A DNA stretch of 64,000 bases, taken from assembly GCA_022606425.2 (NCBI GenBank), contig JAHDVF020001223.1, positions 62,001 through 126,000 of the forward strand, in the 5' to 3' direction. Of the stretch, positions 32,444 through 44,669 are shown in pieces. The notes below the pieces were generated by a model. The model did not search any database, was not told the origin of the DNA, and saw only the letters and a list, made by a program, of their open reading frames with translations. The translations under genes and the position numbers were made by a program. Source of the stretch: Lepidostoma basale (taxonomy: Eukaryota; Arthropoda; Insecta; Trichoptera; Lepidostomatidae). How positions within the stretch are numbered: the first letter of the stretch is position 1; every line of letters begins with the position of its first letter.

Positions 32444-35400
32444 AAAAATGCGGTCCTGTCAGCAGCGCTCTGGGTCACACATCCGCAACGGACCCGGAGC
32501 CCCCACAGCCCTTGGTCACGAGGCGGCCTTCCGCCGTAGGGCTCCCCAAGTGGGCCCCGACGCCAGCCGCCACCAACAATAACAACGTCCCCAACCAGAG
32601 CGGCAACTACGCCAACAACAATGGGGGCATCGTCCAGCCGGCACGATTCCAGCCGCTGTCCCTCGCCACGCTAGATAGAGACTGCTTCATCATTCCAGTT
32701 CATAGTTTAGATAGATTCCTACCAGCCGGAGTTCCAGTAAGTATCTCTTCAACTACTTTATTTGGGACCATCTCCTCTTACTTCTCGAAGTCTGTTATTG
32801 TAATGAAATCATCTCCACACACGTGAGACCGCTTGGGTTACGATGCTGGATAAAACTGAAAACGAGCACATCAAAGGTATCCTAAAAGTATCACCCATAG
32901 CGGAAAAGCTATGGAACGTCGTCTGCGATGGTACGGCCATGTGAGCAGGAGGGACGATGACTACATCGTCCACAAGGCCCTGCCACTGCCTCGTGGATGT
33001 CCACGGTTTGGAATGACCTGAGAGCGCTGGGACTGGACAGCTAAATGATCCAGGATCGCCCAGATCGACCCAGAAGGCAAATATTAAAAAAATGTTGTAT
33101 CAGTTCTTGTCTGTTATCACTTGAAATTTAATTCTTTCAAGTAATATCCAGTTGATCCTTTATATAAATCTCACCATAAGTGGTAACCCTAGTGCTCCAC
33201 TTCTACGAATATCCCTTTTTCAATAAGATCGACCAACGTCAGAAGGTTCATTTTTCTTGCAGAGATAGTGTATAGATGTCATTAGTCACACAAAAAAATT
33301 GTTAAAATTCCTACTGGAATCATTTTTAATGCAAAGTTGCCTTACGGTATTGATGGTGCGCCTACGTAGCGCCCACCAGTGGTCTAACGGTACAATCTGT
33401 TTTGCTCGATTTGTGAACTACTCGTAATGAGAGGTGTTCGTTAAGAGAGGTTCCACTGTATTTAAAAATCAAGAGAAACTCAGGCGAGTAATTTTTAAAA
33501 ATATAAACATTTCAAAATAAATAAAATAAAATGGAAAAGGGGTCACAAAACCAATAGAACTCTCAGATGGGTTCATTACAGCGGGAAATCAATGGACAGT
33601 TTCAAAATGGACAGTTGTAGACAGAAGCTCTGGCGAAGTTGACAACTTTTATTTTTAATGGGAGCAAACTGCATCCATCAAGCGCGGGCTATCTGTCAAA
33701 CCATCCGCCCGGTAGCAAGCGGACTGTGTTTGCATACAAGTATGCTTACAAAATTAACGCAATATCTAGAGCAAACCATTTCTAAATCTGGCAGAGCAAT
33801 ATGCAATACGCTAGTAGAGTGTATCAACACTGCATTAAAATATTGCTTAACTAACAACACATCACGCCATCTCGCCGAATGGGCAGACAGAAGGAATGGA
33901 TCGCTACACTGTTCATTACCTGAAATATTTCCTCAACATTCAAAATATCGTGTAATGCACGATCGATTTCTCCGACTCCTCACGTGGTCGAAATTTTAAA
34001 ATTATTTAATTGTGCCACGTTTTCGTAGGTTTTCATTCTGTTCATAACACTTTCATTCCCACTGCATTCACTTATTATATAATATTTGCATTTGACACTC
34101 TATCTTATACGAATTTTCATTTCTCACGAGATCTCATTTCTACTGCATTTATTCTACTCTCATTCTACTCCCAAGACCTCGGCCCCTGTCCAAGGCCACG
34201 CCTACCCCTCCACACTTCCTTCAAGACACAACCCACTACATTCTCCAAGTAACCCTCTCCTCACCATCCAACAATATCCAACCTTATCCTCATTCTCAAC
34301 AAAGTCACTTCCAACAGGTGGAAGCCTTCGATCTGATACTACCGAAAAACAAGATCCTAGACTAGAATGTCTTAGAAAAGCGAAACATGTCATTCCCATA
34401 GATTATAATAAAACTTAAAATAAACACTTTCATTACTATTAATCTATTCATTAATATTTTTATCTCTTCTATTTCTAGTTCCCTTTGCCGCAACCTCCGT
34501 CGATAGACAAGACAACACCAAGCAAATCCATATTACCAGCGCATTCCCTCAGCGTTTTAGAAGTAGCAGACCCCAAACTGTGCATTCTCGCTCATCTGAT
34601 GAGTCCCTTAGAAGCCATAGACCCTATTCTGGAGTCTCCTTTGGCGAGACCCTTGCACAGACAGAGAGCGGCCGCTAGCGAGCTGCTGACAGACGTGGCT
34701 CAAGCCAATACTGCCGTGGGGGGAATGCTTCTAGCTAACATGGAAAAAAACGCGGAATTCCCGTTCATAGCTTACTACGTTATCAACAGCACTCAAACCG
34801 ATCCCTTGGTGTTCTACAATAATATGAGAGGGGCTTCTTTGACCAAGTTTGACCCCCGATCTATGCGATATACTGCAGCCCATACCCTTGATCTATATAG
34901 TGAAGTCGCCACGATATGTAGGCCACCTTTCCACGATCTAACTGGAGGCGTAAAGAGATCACATACTCCAACAACAGGATACATTATTAGTGTTTACAAG
35001 GTAAGTGATACAAAATCATAACTTAGTTAAATTCTTTTTCTTATTAGCCACTTTTTCTACACTTCTGGATATAAGATATTAGCAACAACACATCAAACCA
35101 TCACGCCATTTCTCTGAAAAGGTAGGCAGAGAGAATGGACCACCAAATGACTCTATCCTGACACACTTTTCTAGATTCCTACACGTTCATTCAGTCAGCG
35201 AGTCATACACGCACGTCGATTTTTTCGACTTCTAACATGGCCGACCTTTAAAATTTGATTAACTTGGTCATACCATGTTTTCCTTAGTCTTCCTTGACAC
35301 CGTACTCCATTCACATCGTTAACGTATACACTTTTAACGATTCTTTCTTCATCTATACGTTCCATGTGACTAAACCAACGCATTGATCCTTTCACAATTT

Positions 35401-37496
35401 TGTTCACAATACTTTCTTCCGCTCTAAATTCCTTCCTAATATCAGCATTTGAAACCCTTATTGAAATAATTAATATAACTAACTAACTAACTAACCATCA
35501 CGCCATTTCCCCGGAGGGGTAGGCAGAGAGGACGGATCGCCACACTGGCCTGTCCTGGCATACCTATCGAGCTTCCTCTACATCCATACATCGTACCATG
35601 CACGCACGTCGATTGTTCCGACTTCGAATGTGGCCGCCTTTTAGTAATTGATTAATTTGGTCATGCCATGTTTTCCTCGGTCGTCCTCGGCTTCTTTTCC
35701 CACTCACGCTGCTTGTGTACAACTTTTAACCATTCTACTCTCATCCATCCGTTCCATATGTCCGAACCATCTCAGGGATCCTTTTTTAATTTTATTCATG
35801 ATGCAGTCATCTGCCTTACATTTCTTTCTTATTTCATCGTTCGGTATTCTATCATACAACGTAATATTAAATGTTTATTTTGGATTTTCACATTATTCAA
35901 GAAACAATACATTAAATTAAATTAATTTTCTAGAAAAACGACATCTTCCTATGAGAGTGACATGTTTCGCTCCGCAAGGGAATTACCAAACACCTTGCTG
36001 GGATAATAATGGCCTAGCAAGGTGAATACTGTCACTACTATATAATATAACAAAACTTTTAGAAATGATACATGCTCAGAAATATTAAATACTTAATTTA
36101 TGAATGGCGATAATAATTCGAGAGAGTGCGATAATTTTTACTTCCCGTCTGAATCGGGGTTTATGGAGTCTTTATGATTTGTGTGTTCCAGGTATTTGAG
36201 GGTGATGATGGTGAAAGATTCGAAAGGAACTGGTTGTATTGGACAGGGGCAAGGATGCTGTACCGACATTTACCCAGAGCAGCCGGCCTTAGAAGAATAG
36301 CACTACACAAGTAAGACAACCAATTTCTTCTTCTCAGTTATATTTCTCATGATTGAGGGTCATGTCCATCCTGTAAACCATTAACCATGGCACGCCATGC
36401 GCTCCTGTCACTAGTCCGTCTCTAGGCTGCAGTTAATGAGAAACCAGTCAGTTTCCTGCATTGATCGGAACAGCGGCTCGGCGGTCATCCTTGTGCTCAC
36501 CTTCTCTCCACTTTGCCCATGATGATGAGCTTTTCAAGGTTGTCCTGATCTCTTCGGGCTATGTGTCCATAATATTAACACTATCTGAGAGCACATCCAC
36601 GAAGGTCTTGTCCTGATACCCAGCTGGTCAATGATTGACTGGTTTTTCATATATACACTCTTCTTTTTGTCCTGTCACACCTCCGTGGTGCATAGGGCCT
36701 CAAGTAACCTTCTCCACCCACTCTATCGCATGCCTGATACCTAACATCATCCCAAGTAAGGCCAGCTGCTGTAACCTCGTCCTGCAGGGCTCTTCTTCAG
36801 GTGGCTCTAGGTCTAACTCGCTACCTCTTTCCCCCCATAGGAAACCAGTCTAGTGCGCCCTGAGCGATGCAGGCTGGGTTCCGTCTCAGAGTGTGGCCGA
36901 TCCACTGCCATTTGCGTCTAGCGACTTGTTCTCTAATTGGTTTTTCGCCTGCCATGGTCCAGAGAACGGTATTTGACACTGTTTGGGGCCAATAGATCTT
37001 GAATATTGAGCGAAGGCACCTATTTATAAACACCTGGAGTTTTCCAATAACGTCCGCGGTAGATTTCCAAGTCTCACATCCGTACAGCAGCACGCTTTTA
37101 ACGCTACTGCTGAATATTTGGAGCTTGAGCTTTCTCGAAATGACACTGGAACGCCATACAGGGCGAAGCATAGCGAAAGCTCTAGTACTGTTACTGAAGT
37201 AACAGTACTTATATTGCAGACCTGTCATATAAATTCTGTTATATACACTACGCCTATAGAAACCTATAACTTACGCTCATTGTTCGAGAAACAAGAGGTT
37301 TATTTATAAGATTAAAAAAACGTTTATTATTTCGTGTTGCAGATCCGTGGCCACGAAGGGCGACCGCATGTATCTCTTGGTGTGCGAATGTGGCACCCTG
37401 CTGCAAGACATGTCTGCCGCAGCGCTGTTGGTTCCGGCCCTGCGCGCTCGTCTCTGCGGGTACACAGGCCTCTACAGACCCATAGAGGCCTTCTAG
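32444..37496 (+). CDS. Unrecognised host gene, last four exons
   Basis: Four exons join in frame: 32444-32736, 34479-35000, 36192-36310 and 37343-37496. Each internal junction has AG and GT sites (for example ttatttgcag before exon 1 and gtaagt after exons 1 and 2). The frame is open throughout and ends at TAG 37494-37496, giving about 362 codons. The first exon here starts in mid-codon, so the N-terminus lies upstream, probably outside the window. The first exon is rich in Pro and Asn, with two short Asn runs, and looks disordered. The second holds a long ordered-looking stretch (about 174 residues, including SPLEAIDPILESPLARPL). The last ends with a hydrophobic segment, MYLLVCECGTLLQDM, and the C-terminus LYRPIEAF. 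I see no catalytic motif or signal peptide and could not assign a family. The exons are visibly richer in GC than the introns. The introns carry LINE, palindrome and other repeat debris. The gene structure is well supported; the function is unknown. Confidence 0.8.
32840..33085 (+). pseudogene. LINE-8 family fragment, intronic
   Basis: Carries MERRLRWYGHVSRRDDDYIV and HKALPLPRGCPRFG in one frame: RT C-terminus with the RWYGHV motif. Truncated and decayed. Confidence 0.7.
33095..33395 (-). repeat. Repeat Y (copy 2), intronic
   Basis: The reverse of 17590-17935: tgtatcagttcttgtctgtt at the left, cataagtggtaaccctagtg in the middle and ggtgcgcctacgtagcgccc at the right. It lies in an intron of the unrecognised gene. 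Confidence 0.65.
33855..34165 (-). pseudogene. LINE-1 family fragment, intronic
   Basis: Reverse-strand tail (catcacgccatctcgccgaa on the plus) and a decayed ESRINAVEMRSREK-like region. Antisense to the unrecognised gene. Confidence 0.65.
34170..34375. repeat. Repeat P (copy 1), GC-rich
   Basis: Contains aagacctcggcccctgtcca and ctccaagtaaccctctcctc, shared with 54090-54724. Richer in GC than its surroundings. No intact frame. Confidence 0.55.
34376..34430 (+). repeat. R1 repeat 3' fragment
   Basis: Starts at aaaagcgaaacatgtcattc and runs into the R1 tail. It is joined directly to the end of repeat P, within an intron of the unrecognised gene. Confidence 0.5.
35085..35440 (-). pseudogene. 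LINE-1 family fragment, intronic
   Basis: The reverse strand encodes MNKIVKGSMRWFSHMERIDE and CQGRLRKTWYDQVNQILKVG, then the tail. One of two neighbouring antisense copies. Confidence 0.8.
35475..35865 (-). pseudogene. LINE-1-related fragment (subfamily 2), intronic
   Basis: Starts with TAAC units on the plus strand (tail), then aaccatcacgccatttcccc. The reverse strand has FGHMERMDESRMVKSCTQAA-like coding pieces related to 28463-28740. Confidence 0.75.
35925..36085. repeat. R1-related palindrome, divergent
   Basis: The left arm tttctagaaaaacgacatc and the right arm with aacaaaacttttagaaatg resemble R1. The centre has gacatgtttcgctccgcaag and a second hairpin (caccttgct against agcaaggtg). 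Confidence 0.5.
36325..36560 (-). pseudogene. LINE-7 family fragment, intronic
   Basis: tctcatgattgagggtcatg and catggcacgccatgcgctcc match 7560-7745. It follows the third recognised exon of the unrecognised gene by about 15 bp. Confidence 0.55.
36600..37230 (-). pseudogene. LINE-5 family fragment, intronic
   Basis: The reverse strand is open for 135 codons: MTGLQYKYCYFSNSTRAFAM, KSVLLYGCETWKSTADVIGK, LQVFINRCLRSIFKIYWPQT, EQVARRKWQWIGHTLRRNPA. Its 3' end (36600-36820) is non-coding. Antisense to the unrecognised gene. Confidence 0.85.
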
Positions 37497-37814
37497 GCAT
37501 AAACTACCCCCTGAAATATAATGTTCATTGGCGTATCCATTTCATATGTTCCATATTTTGCAAAAAATACTCCTCTGACGGTGCTGCGTAGTCACTACAC
37601 ATTATAAAATGGGATAGTTATTGTAAAATAATATAAATTTGTTATAAAAAATATCAGATACAAAAGATGATTTTTAAATCGAAAAAGTGCAATATTCACG
37701 AGTAATTACTCCAATTCACTGTTTTTAAAGTAAAAAAGTTATAATATTTTAAATCTAATTATTAAAAACTTAAAATATATATTGGGAAACGTTCACAACT
37801 ATAGAAAAAACATA

Positions 37815-37995
37815 GAGCAAGACACCCATTCACGGATAACGGCCGAGACCGACTGAAGCAATATTCGAATCCAGGGTGCATAAAAAACACGTAAAATAAT
37901 TTGTCTCTCTCGCACTCGCGAATATAGTAATAGCGAGTGAGCAGTGGAGGCTCCCTATGCCTCGGCCATTTAAAACGTAAAGAGTGTATGAAACA
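37815..37995. repeat. Possible imperfect palindromic MITE
   Basis: aacggccgagaccgac on the left and gcctcggccattt on the right form loose inverted ends. The inner words cactcgcgaatatag and tagcgagtg also pair. Ends and target duplication are not resolved. Confidence 0.3.
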
Positions 37996-39446
37996 GTCGT
38001 ATAATATTTACTATTTTGCTATATTGTATTGGTAATTTATCTCGTATTTTATATTAAATTCTTATTTTTTGCCCAATACGTATTTATTATGTAATAATTT
38101 ACTATTGAAATCGATTGGAAAAATATGGAAAATTTTAAACCAAGGTTTGATATTTTATAGAAACATTAAAGTTATTAGAAGTAATGTGTACTAACTAGAC
38201 AGCACCGTTGATGTAAGGTTTATGGATCCTTTAACATGATGTACAGATAAAGCGAAATTAATACTAACACTTCAGCAAGTGGCTTCATGCATAGATATGA
38301 ACCGTTTAAAAGCATTCGAATTTCAAATCCTTACAAGCCATTAAAAATCTTTTTATCACAATTAAAACATATCAAGTCTTTCTCAACTTTGACCAGATTT
38401 TAAAATATCATTAAAAAATCTAAAAGTTCTTTTATAATAATTTGATTATTTGTGTATATACTTTTGGCCCAAATAACATATATTTATTGGCCAACATCTG
38501 AATTAAATATGGTGTTAAGTTCAGATAAATGAAATGCGAAACAATTGAATCTGAGAAGCATGTTGAATTGTTTCAGACTTATAAAAATTATATTCTAAGA
38601 TGCTCAAGTTGCGAAAGTTCTTCAAGTTCCTTCTCAAGAGGGTCTTATGTGATTGAGATAATCGAGGAAGAATGAATTAATCATTATTTATTTTAGTCGA
38701 TTTAGATATTAATTAAAACTGTATATAACCGGTTCGGAAATGAAGTGATTCAAATATTTGATATAATTATCACAAAGTATTTTAAATTTGTAAATAAAAA
38801 AATACTGTAAGTAGAAAATAATACAATTTTTGACACTTCATATTCCCGCCTTTGAGTGAAAAGACAAAATAGCAAATTTGAACCAAAATCGAACACAAAA
38901 TAGTTTATGGTTGGGTAGGTCCGTTTTTATTGGAGTACTTAAAACAACTGTTTGTTTTACACGCATATCATTAATAATCTCGTGGATGAATAACGTATAA
39001 ATTTAAAAAATATATTAGAAGTTATATCTTATTGTAAATTGACCACAACAAAAATCGGCGGGTATGATTGTATTCGTAGTAACTTATAAATCTTTTCAAT
39101 TTTCAACTGGCAATAATCTGCTTAAAGTATTTTAAAATAGAATTCTATAGATTCTTTATTTAAATCTACTTCTTTCAATTAAATAAACGTATCAAAATAG
39201 ATTTCATATTTCTTAATTTCAATATATATTTCCCCATATTTTAATTTTAGTATATAATATAATCCTAATACTTGTAATAAAAAAACGTCATATTATGCAT
39301 ATTTCGATTATCTGTGAACATTTTAAAAAAATAAGTATTTTTAATGAATTAAATCTTCAGTACAATAACCGGTTTCATCAGCGTTGCGGAAATGGGATCG
39401 TCATATAATTTAAAGTAAAAACTGTTCATTAAAAACTAATTAACTT

Positions 39447-39585
39447 TCCAACACGCCGTCTCTCCGAAGGGGTAGGCAGAAAGAATGGACTGCCACACTT
39501 TAGCCGATGCGGCACTCCATCCTTCACTTTTCGCTCTTGCGGGAGGCACGGTGTGATGGGTTGCGAACCTCATCGCCAACAATTG
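39447..39585 (-). repeat. Chimeric LINE-1 3' end (copy 2)
   Basis: Reverse complement of 6540-6675 with moderate divergence (cacgccgtctctccgaaggg on the left, gatgggttgcgaacctcatc on the right). Confidence 0.6.
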
Positions 39586-39659
39586 GCATCTCCTAGTTAA
39601 AATACTCTAAAAGAGATAATTACTATATTTTATATATTGTGTAAAAACTATATGGTTTT

Positions 39660-39708
39660 TATATTGCCATGATGAAATTTGGGTACAAGTAAAACTAGTT
39701 GGCTTCAA
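39660..39708 (+). ncRNA. Hammerhead-like motif, family J (copy 1)
   Basis: GCC, AUGAUGA, extra A, AUUU/AAGU helix II, AAAA in place of GAAA, CUAG, UU and GGC. Helix I pairs GCC with GGC. C3 and the first G of GAAA are changed, so it is probably inactive. Confidence 0.4.
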
Positions 39709-40354
39709 ATTTAATTTCCATTTCATGATTATAATACAAAGAGTTTCTTTTATTATTTTTATATATTATATATTGAAACAGAATCAACATACTCAAATTA
39801 ATGTAATCAGAATATGTAAATACATTTGCTTTCGATTGATTTTGAAACTTATAATTAAAATATGGGTGAAATTATACATATCAGCTTTTTTATCTTTATA
39901 ATTCAACATATCTAAAAGTCTACTAACTTCTTTAATTATAGTTTATCATTTTTAACGTAATGCAATAAATTTGCAAATGCGGGACCCATAAATACTATAA
40001 ATTTAAATATTCTAATTGCTTCAGAATCGATTTCCTTTATTATCGTAGATACGTTTATAGTTATAATACACATTTCAATGCTTTCAGTAAAATAATCTAT
40101 ACCTTTAAGTGCCTGTAAATATTGATATTATTTTCGTTTTGATGTTGTGTATAAAAATAAGTTTTTATTTATTATTCTAACACCACTATTGTATCGTATT
40201 ATTTTGAACCAATTCTTTACATATCGAATTCTATTAATATTAGCATTCCTTCAACACTATTTACACAATTTATTCAAGAATTAATTTTCTGTACCTATTC
40301 ACATTTGAATTTTTAAAACATTGATTTACGTTAAACATTATTTACAATACTTTT

Positions 40355-40945
40355 TACAATTTTCGCAGACATGTTTCGAATGGTTCTCATCCTTCTTCAA
40401 TTCAAATTTATACAATACTAGCAGATCCGACAGACGTTGTCCTGACCGAACGTTGGCTTGCCTGCTATTAGCTGGTTCAGCAAGCAATTGTGATACATGA
40501 CATACATGGAATGAACTTCCCAGATGGTTTTAACAATCACCTACCGGGTCCAAATGTGAATCTAAACCACACAAAATTTCGTCAGAATCGGTCCAGCCGT
40601 TTAGGAGGAGTTTAACTACATACGCCCATACAGAATTATGTATATAATGAAGATAATGGTACCAAATCATTACTTATATACTAAATAAGGGAGATAGAGT
40701 CGGGTAAAGTCTAAAAGTAAGAATTGTTATTTAATTAGTATTATAGAAAAATGGGAACATATCAAAAATCGGGCTTTAAGCTAAATTTTCGTTATTTTTA
40801 ATATTTTCTTTTATTTTAATTTCTACTAAGTTACTAAATGTTATATTTCTCTTATTATTAATTGAAAGTGTCTATTTATTAAATTTGTACACCGAAGAAG
40901 GATGACACCAATCGAAATACGTTTCAGAAAAGTGTTTCAAATCTT
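40355..40945. repeat. Family G hammerhead-like pair interrupted by a retroposon tail
   Basis: Left, minus strand (40364-40412): UUGAAGA, GGAU/AUUC, GAAA, CAUG, UC. Right, plus strand (40890-40930): CCGAAGA, a weak helix, GAAA, UACG, UU. The first or second base of CUGAAGA is changed in each. The RTE-like tail 40424-40655 lies between them. Confidence 0.5.
40424..40655 (+). repeat. RTE-like LINE/SINE 3' tail
   Basis: Starts tactagcagatccgacagac and contains cgtcagaatcggtccagccg followed by tttaggaggagtttaac. This is the 3' region typical of many insect RTE-type retroposons. Ends in a short AT-rich tail. Confidence 0.65.
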
Positions 40946-41149
40946 ATTCTAATGTAATCAAGATTTTAAATACTTCAACATGGTGTTAGAAATTGGTTAG
41001 AAGTAATAAAAATAATCATTTATAGTACAGATAATTTTCATTTATATTATATATAATGTAATAAATAATAACACAACAGGACCCAGATATAATATTTAAA
41101 AAATACAAGTTTGCAATTGTAATTTACCTGCGAGTGGCCTGACTGCGCA

Positions 41150-41400
41150 ACCCAAATACAGTATTCGGCTATAGGATTTAAACATCGGGATTGAGATAGA
41201 GACTGTCGGCTAACTTCGGCTTAGTAGAGCAGCGTCTCTCTCATTCATACACTTGAATACGTCTTTCAAGATACTGAACTGCTTGCGCATCGTGCGACAG
41301 AGACGACGTTATCCGATCATGGGCGACAGTCTCATTCCTAAGCACGATGTTGAGACGACCGCCGGATACTGTATGTGCATTGCTTCGCCACATTTTTTAG
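41150..41400. repeat. Possible imperfect palindromic MITE
   Basis: tacagtattcggctatagg on the left resembles the reverse of gccggatactgta on the right (41360-41375). Inner words gagactgtcgg and cgacagtctc also pair. No target duplication found. Confidence 0.35.
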
Positions 41401-41536
41401 AACGTATGGCGTAGTTTTATGTAATGTACGCCATTTTCCTGATTACCTTATATTTAAATCATGAACAAATATTTTAATTATATAATATTTAGCCGTAGAA
41501 ACTTCGTATACAATAGTATTAATAAATACCATATAT

Positions 41537-41941
41537 GAGGGTATTAGTTGCAAACCTGGCAAACTCCATCATTAGATGTTTTGAGTAAATTGCAAAAAAC
41601 TGATATGCTAATAAAATGCGCTTTTTTACGATATTTATTTTTTTCATCTCAACCAGTTAGTATTTTAAAAGTAATCAGCCATGAAATAATCATCATTATG
41701 TTGATAATTAAAGTAAAATAATGAATTTCATTTTGGAGTTTGCCAGCTTTGCAACACTCAAGTGGAGGTTGCCATGTTTGCAACAAACCCTATATTTTAA
41801 TAGCAAAATTCTTCAGAATGAAGCCGAATTTGAAACTGAAAATCAATAAAAATTGTGTGCAAATGTATTATGAATAAGACCCAATTCATATCTCACTTTT
41901 GATTGTTGGTGGAGTTTGCCGGGTTTGCAAATAATACCCTC
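41537..41941. mobile_element. MITE with GAGGG ends and 4-bp target duplication (copy 1)
   Basis: A 405-bp element has long inverted ends: GAGGGTATTAGTTGCAAACC on the left and TTTGCAAATAATACCCTC on the right. It is flanked by ATAT on both sides (41533-41536 and 41942-41945). The subterminal motif (GGAGTTTGCCAGCTTTGCAA) recurs twice in the middle (about 41753-41800). No open frame. It shares end sequence with 61646-62280. The superfamily is not assigned; a 4-bp duplication would be compatible with Chapaev-like elements. Confidence 0.8.
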
Positions 41942-41945
41942 ATAT

Positions 41946-44630
41946 ATAATAAATTTAAATTTATTGTATTGTTTTGATGCTTAAGTATGGAATCAAGTTT
42001 TTAGTTAATATTAACTGATAATGTCTACAAAAACAATGCAAAACATTTATTATGAAAAATATCTTTTAAAATGGCGCTGATGTTTCGAGCAAGACTAAAA
42101 AAATTTCAATTTGAAATAAAATTGTTGATAACGTCACAGAAATTATTTACTATCGCAAATGGCAAAGTGAAAGGTTACAGTTTCTTGTCTTATCGATAAA
42201 TATTTTCTTTACTTTCTTCTCCGTTACTCTCTAGATCTTCAACAGTTTCTGAAACCATTTTTTTGTTGTTGATATTACTTAAATAACTATGCAATATTTT
42301 TATTTTAATCTATCAATTATTAAAATGGAAATATTAGAGTAAAACGTAGTTTTTATGGTGCTATAAAAATAATCTTAGGCAAAGTTTCTCGGATTCGATG
42401 TAAATATGCCTTTTTAAAATAGGAAAATTAATTTCCTTCCAAATAGATATTATATCCATTCTTAGCTTTACGAGTTATGATTTTCTTACCGACCAACGTA
42501 ATAATTGGGTTGTGAAAAACAATGTCTTCATAAGTTTTAATAATTCATAGAATTTAGTTTCATTAGTTACTATATACATTTAAGTGCGAATAGCTACGAA
42601 ATCTTAACTTTATTTAACTAATTAATGTCACGCGAATAAGACAACAAATTCAAGAATTATTCAAAACAAGTTTGAACATTTAAAATTCATTTTGCGAATT
42701 AAAAACTCATCAGAGAATACACTCAAACTTATTTTAGAACACAATTTATTATTAAAGTTTCAGTTACATTTTATGTCGATAGATGGCAGTAAAACAGACT
42801 GAAGCGCCATCTATTGACACAAAATGTAAGTTTCATCATTATTTGAATGCCTGTCACATGTAAGCCTTTTTTTAGTAAAAGATTTATTCTTTTGATTATT
42901 TTATTTTCAAGGACCTATTATATTATACATTATTATTTTATTCTATTAGTATTTCTTATTATTGTTCTTTATTACTCTTTCTAATTATTGTATTATATTT
43001 TATGTAACATTTGAAAAACATTACATTATTAGAATCATATAAATAGATTTACTTTTTGGCGAATTTATAATAAGAGAGTTGACCAATTCGTAACTAGAAT
43101 ATCTCAGTTCAAATAATAAATTTAAAATTGCATAACGGAAACAAAATAGAACCACTTGACACTTACTAACAAAAACTCAATAAATGAATCGTGTCTAATA
43201 CAATTTTCATCCGTATTCTTAATTCGAATAATTATATTTCAAGAGTTTGAAAAAGGGTTGCTTGTTTAAAAAATATATTATATAAAGTACTAAGTATCCA
43301 TTTTGCGTTGCATTCGGAACTTTAATTGTTTTAAATTATCAAATATATTTTCACATGGCTGTTTAATTCTTGTTATTATTTTATAACTGATTTATGATTT
43401 GCCATGCGCAAAAAACATGACAAAAGAAATATTTTAAAAACAATCAAATGTGTTATATTATTTTTCAAATTTTCACAGTACACATTCATTTGAAATTAAG
43501 GGAGGTTCAAAATTATTTATTTAAAAAACGAAATCTGTGTTAGTTAGTACCTATTGTATTTTTTAATTTACTTTGTGTTTTTGTATTTTTAAAATGTTTG
43601 TTTTTTTGTAAGTTTCCACAATAATTCGTTAACTTCGTTTTTATGAAGGGTTCCATTTTATTTATTGAATGATATTGTAGTATTAATCTCCCGATTACAG
43701 GTTAAAGAATTAATCAAATCTATTTTTTCATCATTCTCACATTAACTCACTTCGCTAGAGTTGCGCTTTGGTTAAAAATCATTTTTTTAACCTAATTAAT
43801 ACTTAAAATTGCCTTTGTAAATCTTCAAAATATTTTCAAATTACGAACGACCACTTAAATATGCGTTCTTTAAAATTAACACCGTTTATTTCACACGGAT
43901 ATCCCGTGTGAAAGAATTTTCATATTTAGACAATAAATAAGTAAAGTTTTGTGAACCTTTGAGCATTTACTGCTTCAATGCTTTAAAAAAAACAATTAGC
44001 TAAGTAACTCATAGGTGGCCTTGCTAATATTGAATACATAGATGAACAATAAAACTTCTTTTTTCATAATATTACAATACAATGAATTAGTAGAAACATT
44101 AGATTTTATCTTAAGTGTTACCAACGGTAAAAAATGCCAAAGGATTTGTAAAATAATAATTAAAATGCACAAATATAGGTACTTACTCGGAATGGGGAAA
44201 CGTGGGCAGTTGGTGAAAGTTTAAAGTGCTTTTCACAACACGGCTCTCACTCGTTTTCTTCTCATATCTCACAAAACAATAAATAATAATTTAAATAGGT
44301 TATAAGTACAATATATCTATGATACAACATATTCTGAATAATATAATACAATATATAAAAGCGAAACAGGGAAGATTACAGTGTCTAAACTGAATTAGTG
44401 TTTTTTTTTAAGTAATCAAAGACCTATTTGTTCCAAATATTTTAATTTACTTATCTTGGATTGTAAAACTTCGTCATTAGAAAAAATATTGTATTATCTT
44501 ACATAAGTAAAATATTTTGGTAGAACAATTGGAGTGAACCATAAAAATAAGCTAATGTTCATATTTTTCTTTTTCTTTTTAATATCCCTACTTTGTATAA
44601 AACACAAACTTTTTAAACAAATTAAAATTA
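41946..44630. other. Gene-free AT-rich stretch
   Basis: About 2.7 kb with no supported exon, RNA gene or transposon end apart from the 66-bp hairpin at 42764-42829. Short open frames (for example 44042-44224) look like chance. Confidence 0.6.
42764..42829. repeat. Short hairpin with GCCATCTAT motif
   Basis: A 24-bp arm (TTACATTTTATGTCGATAGA, then TGGC) pairs with GCCATCTATTGACACAAAAT followed by GTAA, with two mismatches and an 18-bp loop. The word GCGCCATCTAT is common in insect repeats; copies of it occur near 23703 and 30970. Confidence 0.6.
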
Positions 44631-44668
44631 AATATCAAACATGTTTCGGGCAACCTCAGTGATAATAT
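44631..44668 (-). repeat. Family F hammerhead deletion derivative
   Basis: The minus strand keeps helix I (UAUCA with UGAUA), GAAA, CAUG and UU. About nine bases of the CUGAAGA/helix II segment present at 3038-3078 are deleted. Confidence 0.55.
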
Positions 44669-44669
44669 A

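Larger units (their letters stand above)
37497..40350. other. Gene-free AT-rich stretch
   Basis: After the stop of the unrecognised gene I see no coding exon. The only structures noticed are the weak palindrome at 37815-37995, the chimeric LINE end at 39447-39585, and the family J motif at 39660-39708. The 3' UTR of the gene presumably lies in the first few hundred bases. Confidence 0.6.

Noticed and set aside
39355..39410. Possible hammerhead remnant (ctgatgaaaccggtt on the minus strand)
   Set aside because: Helix II and its flanks are missing; the CUGAUGA directly abuts AACCGG, so it may be coincidence or a deletion product too decayed to call.
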